Source of the DNA: Apostichopus japonicus | Lineage: Eukaryota > Echinodermata > Holothuroidea > Aspidochirotida > Stichopodidae | Direction: 5' to 3' | NCBI RefSeq assembly: GCF_037975245.1 | Contig: NC_092581.1 | Coordinates: forward strand, 19,244,303-19,308,302 | DNA length: 64,000 nucleotides | Shown here: positions 61,686-64,000 of the stretch, in pieces | Numbering within the stretch: the stretch's first letter is position 1 | Layout: the number at the start of each line of letters is the position of its first letter | Notes under the pieces: model-generated | Told to the model about the DNA's origin: nothing | What the model saw: only the letters and a program-made list of their open reading frames with translations | Database searches by the model: none | Translations under genes and position numbers: made by a program

Positions 61686-64000
61686 TTAGTTTAATACATA
61701 TAATGTTCCACACATTATTTTAATATCACGCTTAATCATTTCTTGACAATTCCTTTAAGTTATTTTGCCTATTGTTCAGAGTCTCTGAATTTGTTGAAGC
61801 AAAATATTATCTTACGTTTCTATATAAATGGTCTTTTTTCAAAGCTTTGCAATAAAGAGGGCGCTAGTGAATAAATGTGGTTCCCAAATTTAACATGTGA
61901 GGCAACAATCTGACGCTCTACCAGAGAAACTATAGTGAAAAAACAGTCAACTTCTCCCCCACCCCCCCAATCCCCTCATACCCCCAAAGAAGAAAAAAAC
62001 ATCATAAAGGATATATATAATATAAAATACAAACTCATTTTAAAAATGTGAAAATATAATTTATTGTCAGGTCTTAAAAAAAAGTACGAACTAAGTTCTT
62101 AAGTTATGAAGGACAATAGAACGGTACAAACTGTAACCATGTAAACAAAGGCAGCAACATTCATTCTTAGGTTATTGCACTTGGACACAATTTATGGTCA
62201 AGAAAAATGATTTTTGACGAAATATTGACGAAACAGGAAAATAATTTCGGAAGACGGGATTAATAAGAAGTCCTCTTAGGAAATGCAATTTTAATCAAGT
62301 GATAGAAATCACACATTGCTTTTACTACATTATTTATGGAAATGACGTCATTGGGCAGCATGCCATGACGTCACACTTGGAATGCACCTTTACAGTGTTT
62401 GATTATTTGTTTTTTAATTATTTTCAAGGTTTTAATCATTTGAAATCCTCTCAACCCACTCCTCCCAATACACACATATATTAATTCACTTTTTATTCAT
62501 TGTGAATGGTATTTATGTTTTAAAAATAAGCATACGTGTGACGTTTTCCCGTTTGAACTAGCGACGTTAATAGAATTCAAATTTCAGCAAAGGTTGTCTA
62601 TATCATAGAAAGCATACAACATTACAATATTCAGGATTAAAGATAAATCATTCCAACTCTTTCTAATTATTATTATTATTATTAATATTATTAACATTAT
62701 TCAAAGACAGTTGAGCAACCGTTACACTAGTTCGCCGTATAGTTCATGATGTCATTTCAACCAACGTTCACAGCATTCTTCGAAAGCGGCAATACGGTAA
62801 CAAATTTGAAACATGCGTCAAAGTTAACAAATATCCATGTAAAAAGACGTTAGCCGTTTTCATTGATTCCAACTGCGCAAGTGCATAGTCATAGTTACGG
62901 GTCAGGTCACGTGGCACAAATACAATCAGGTATCACACGTGCCTATCGTTCCGCAAAACCAGAAATTTAACGGAAGCGATATTTTTTACTTATGACTATA
63001 TATATGATTTTCGATAATTGATTTTGTATTTGACGTCATGTTGTGAATGTAATTTTCATAAGTAGGCGATAATAATGTTAACTAGTAAAACCGTATACAT
63101 TGTTTTAATCTTATGGGTCGCGCATATGCAATTGAAATCATGCAACGTTTTTTTTTTTTTGGCTTCAATTTCTTTTCGTGGAACACGCTATAGGGAAACG
63201 TACATTACTTACATATTTCACATAAACAACATAATCTAACATTTTCTAGGTTTTGGAAAGCTCCATCGACTTGAAAGCTACTATTTAAAACACTCAAAAT
63301 AACTATGACGTCACCACTGTCAAAATGACCCCAATCCCAGCCTCAGTCATCTGGAATTTGGACCATGGTCACGTGATATTGAAGATATAACATACCAAGT
63401 TTCGTTTTAAAATAAGTTAGTTGTAAAGTTACTTGAGAACTTCATTCCTCTTCCTTACCCCTGACTCCCACACCCCACCACCGCCCTGCACCACACCCAT
63501 ACAATTGATTGTCTGTAGCTCGAAAGATTCGCGCCATTAAATACAGATTCTTCAAGAATTTCCAATCTGTTATCCGGCACCGATGACCCATTTTGCTTTG
63601 TTCAAAGCAGAATAACTTTTCTATTTTTTCTTTCATCAAACAATTTCAGTATTTCAGTACTTGAATTTAATAACCACTCTGAATAAAAAAATAAAAAAAA
63701 TAAAAGTAATAGTACGGGAATTTAATAAACTAAATTTTTGATAACTGTTATGGTATTTCTTTACTGTGTATCTTGCTCCTACATCACTTCTGAGCAGTTT
63801 CCAACTGGATAAAAGTGCCATACAATTTATTATCATTATGAAATATAAACATATCAACATTTGGCACACATATTACCTTCTATATGAATTCCAAGATATG
63901 ATTCATGATTGGCGTAGGGTGAAAACAAATCAAAATCAACCAGTGTCAAAGGTCAGTTGAGACAGATCATCCGGAAAGCGAGCACAGACAAAACGGTGCA
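61686..64000. other. Intergenic interval to the window end
   Basis: No gene recognised. Contains a (TTA)n run near 62667-62696 and the CRE cluster at 62343-63313. Confidence 0.45.
62343..63313. promoter_or_regulatory. Cluster of four perfect CRE palindromes
   Basis: TGACGTCA occurs at 62343-62350, 62366-62373, 63031-63038 and 63306-63313. The first two are 23 bp apart. The motif binds CREB/ATF factors. No gene is seen nearby in the window; one may begin beyond its right end. Confidence 0.35.

Overview
This window is nuclear DNA of an animal. Both genes are split by introns with GT-AG junctions. The sequence is AT-rich, dense in microsatellites and minisatellites, and carries non-LTR retrotransposons, tRNA-derived SINEs and short hAT-like DNA elements. 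Both genes read as orthologues of vertebrate genes, and the repeats resemble those of marine invertebrate deuterostomes, so an echinoderm-like animal is my guess. That guess is inference; no sequence in the window names the species.

Two genes can be supported, both on the + strand. The first is a seven-exon gene for radial spoke head protein 3 (RSPH3, 389 codons, coding 9454-13328), a scaffold of motile cilia, with a 3' UTR to about 14650. Its fourth coding exon has been copied, with its splice donor, into a 96-bp tandem array inside the next intron. The second is a three-coding-exon gene for the zinc-finger regulator PRDM13 (582 codons, coding 36240-53978). Its PR domain is split over exons 1 and 2. 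Exon 3 carries a C2HC finger, a serine-rich linker and three C2H2 fingers. A CCAAT/TATA-like promoter candidate lies about 0.5 kb upstream of its start codon. The two genes share no evident function.

Layout. 735-3664: a 5'-truncated, nearly intact non-LTR element (minus), apparently inserted at the edge of a 20-bp minisatellite (3665-4172). 5757-6240: a second LINE fragment (minus). 8396-14650: RSPH3 with a possible RFX site upstream. 14650-35680: a long intergenic interval with no recognisable gene, holding a CpG-richer patch (17.8-19.4 kb), a degenerate tandem array (23.2-23.8 kb), a SINE with two tetraloop hairpins (25.4 kb) and several satellites. 35684-54014: PRDM13, whose introns (6.9 and 9.1 kb) hold G-rich blocks, a 236-bp AT palindrome, a CRE/NRF1 site cluster and two hAT-like elements. 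54-64 kb: no gene. It holds one LINE nested inside another with a visible target-site duplication, a tRNA-like SINE between TA tracts, a hAT-like element with 8-bp duplications and a second cluster of CRE palindromes.

The most interesting items are the exon-derived minisatellite in RSPH3, the regulatory-site cluster in PRDM13 intron 2, the nested LINEs and the structured SINE. I see no bacterial, CRISPR or operon-like system.
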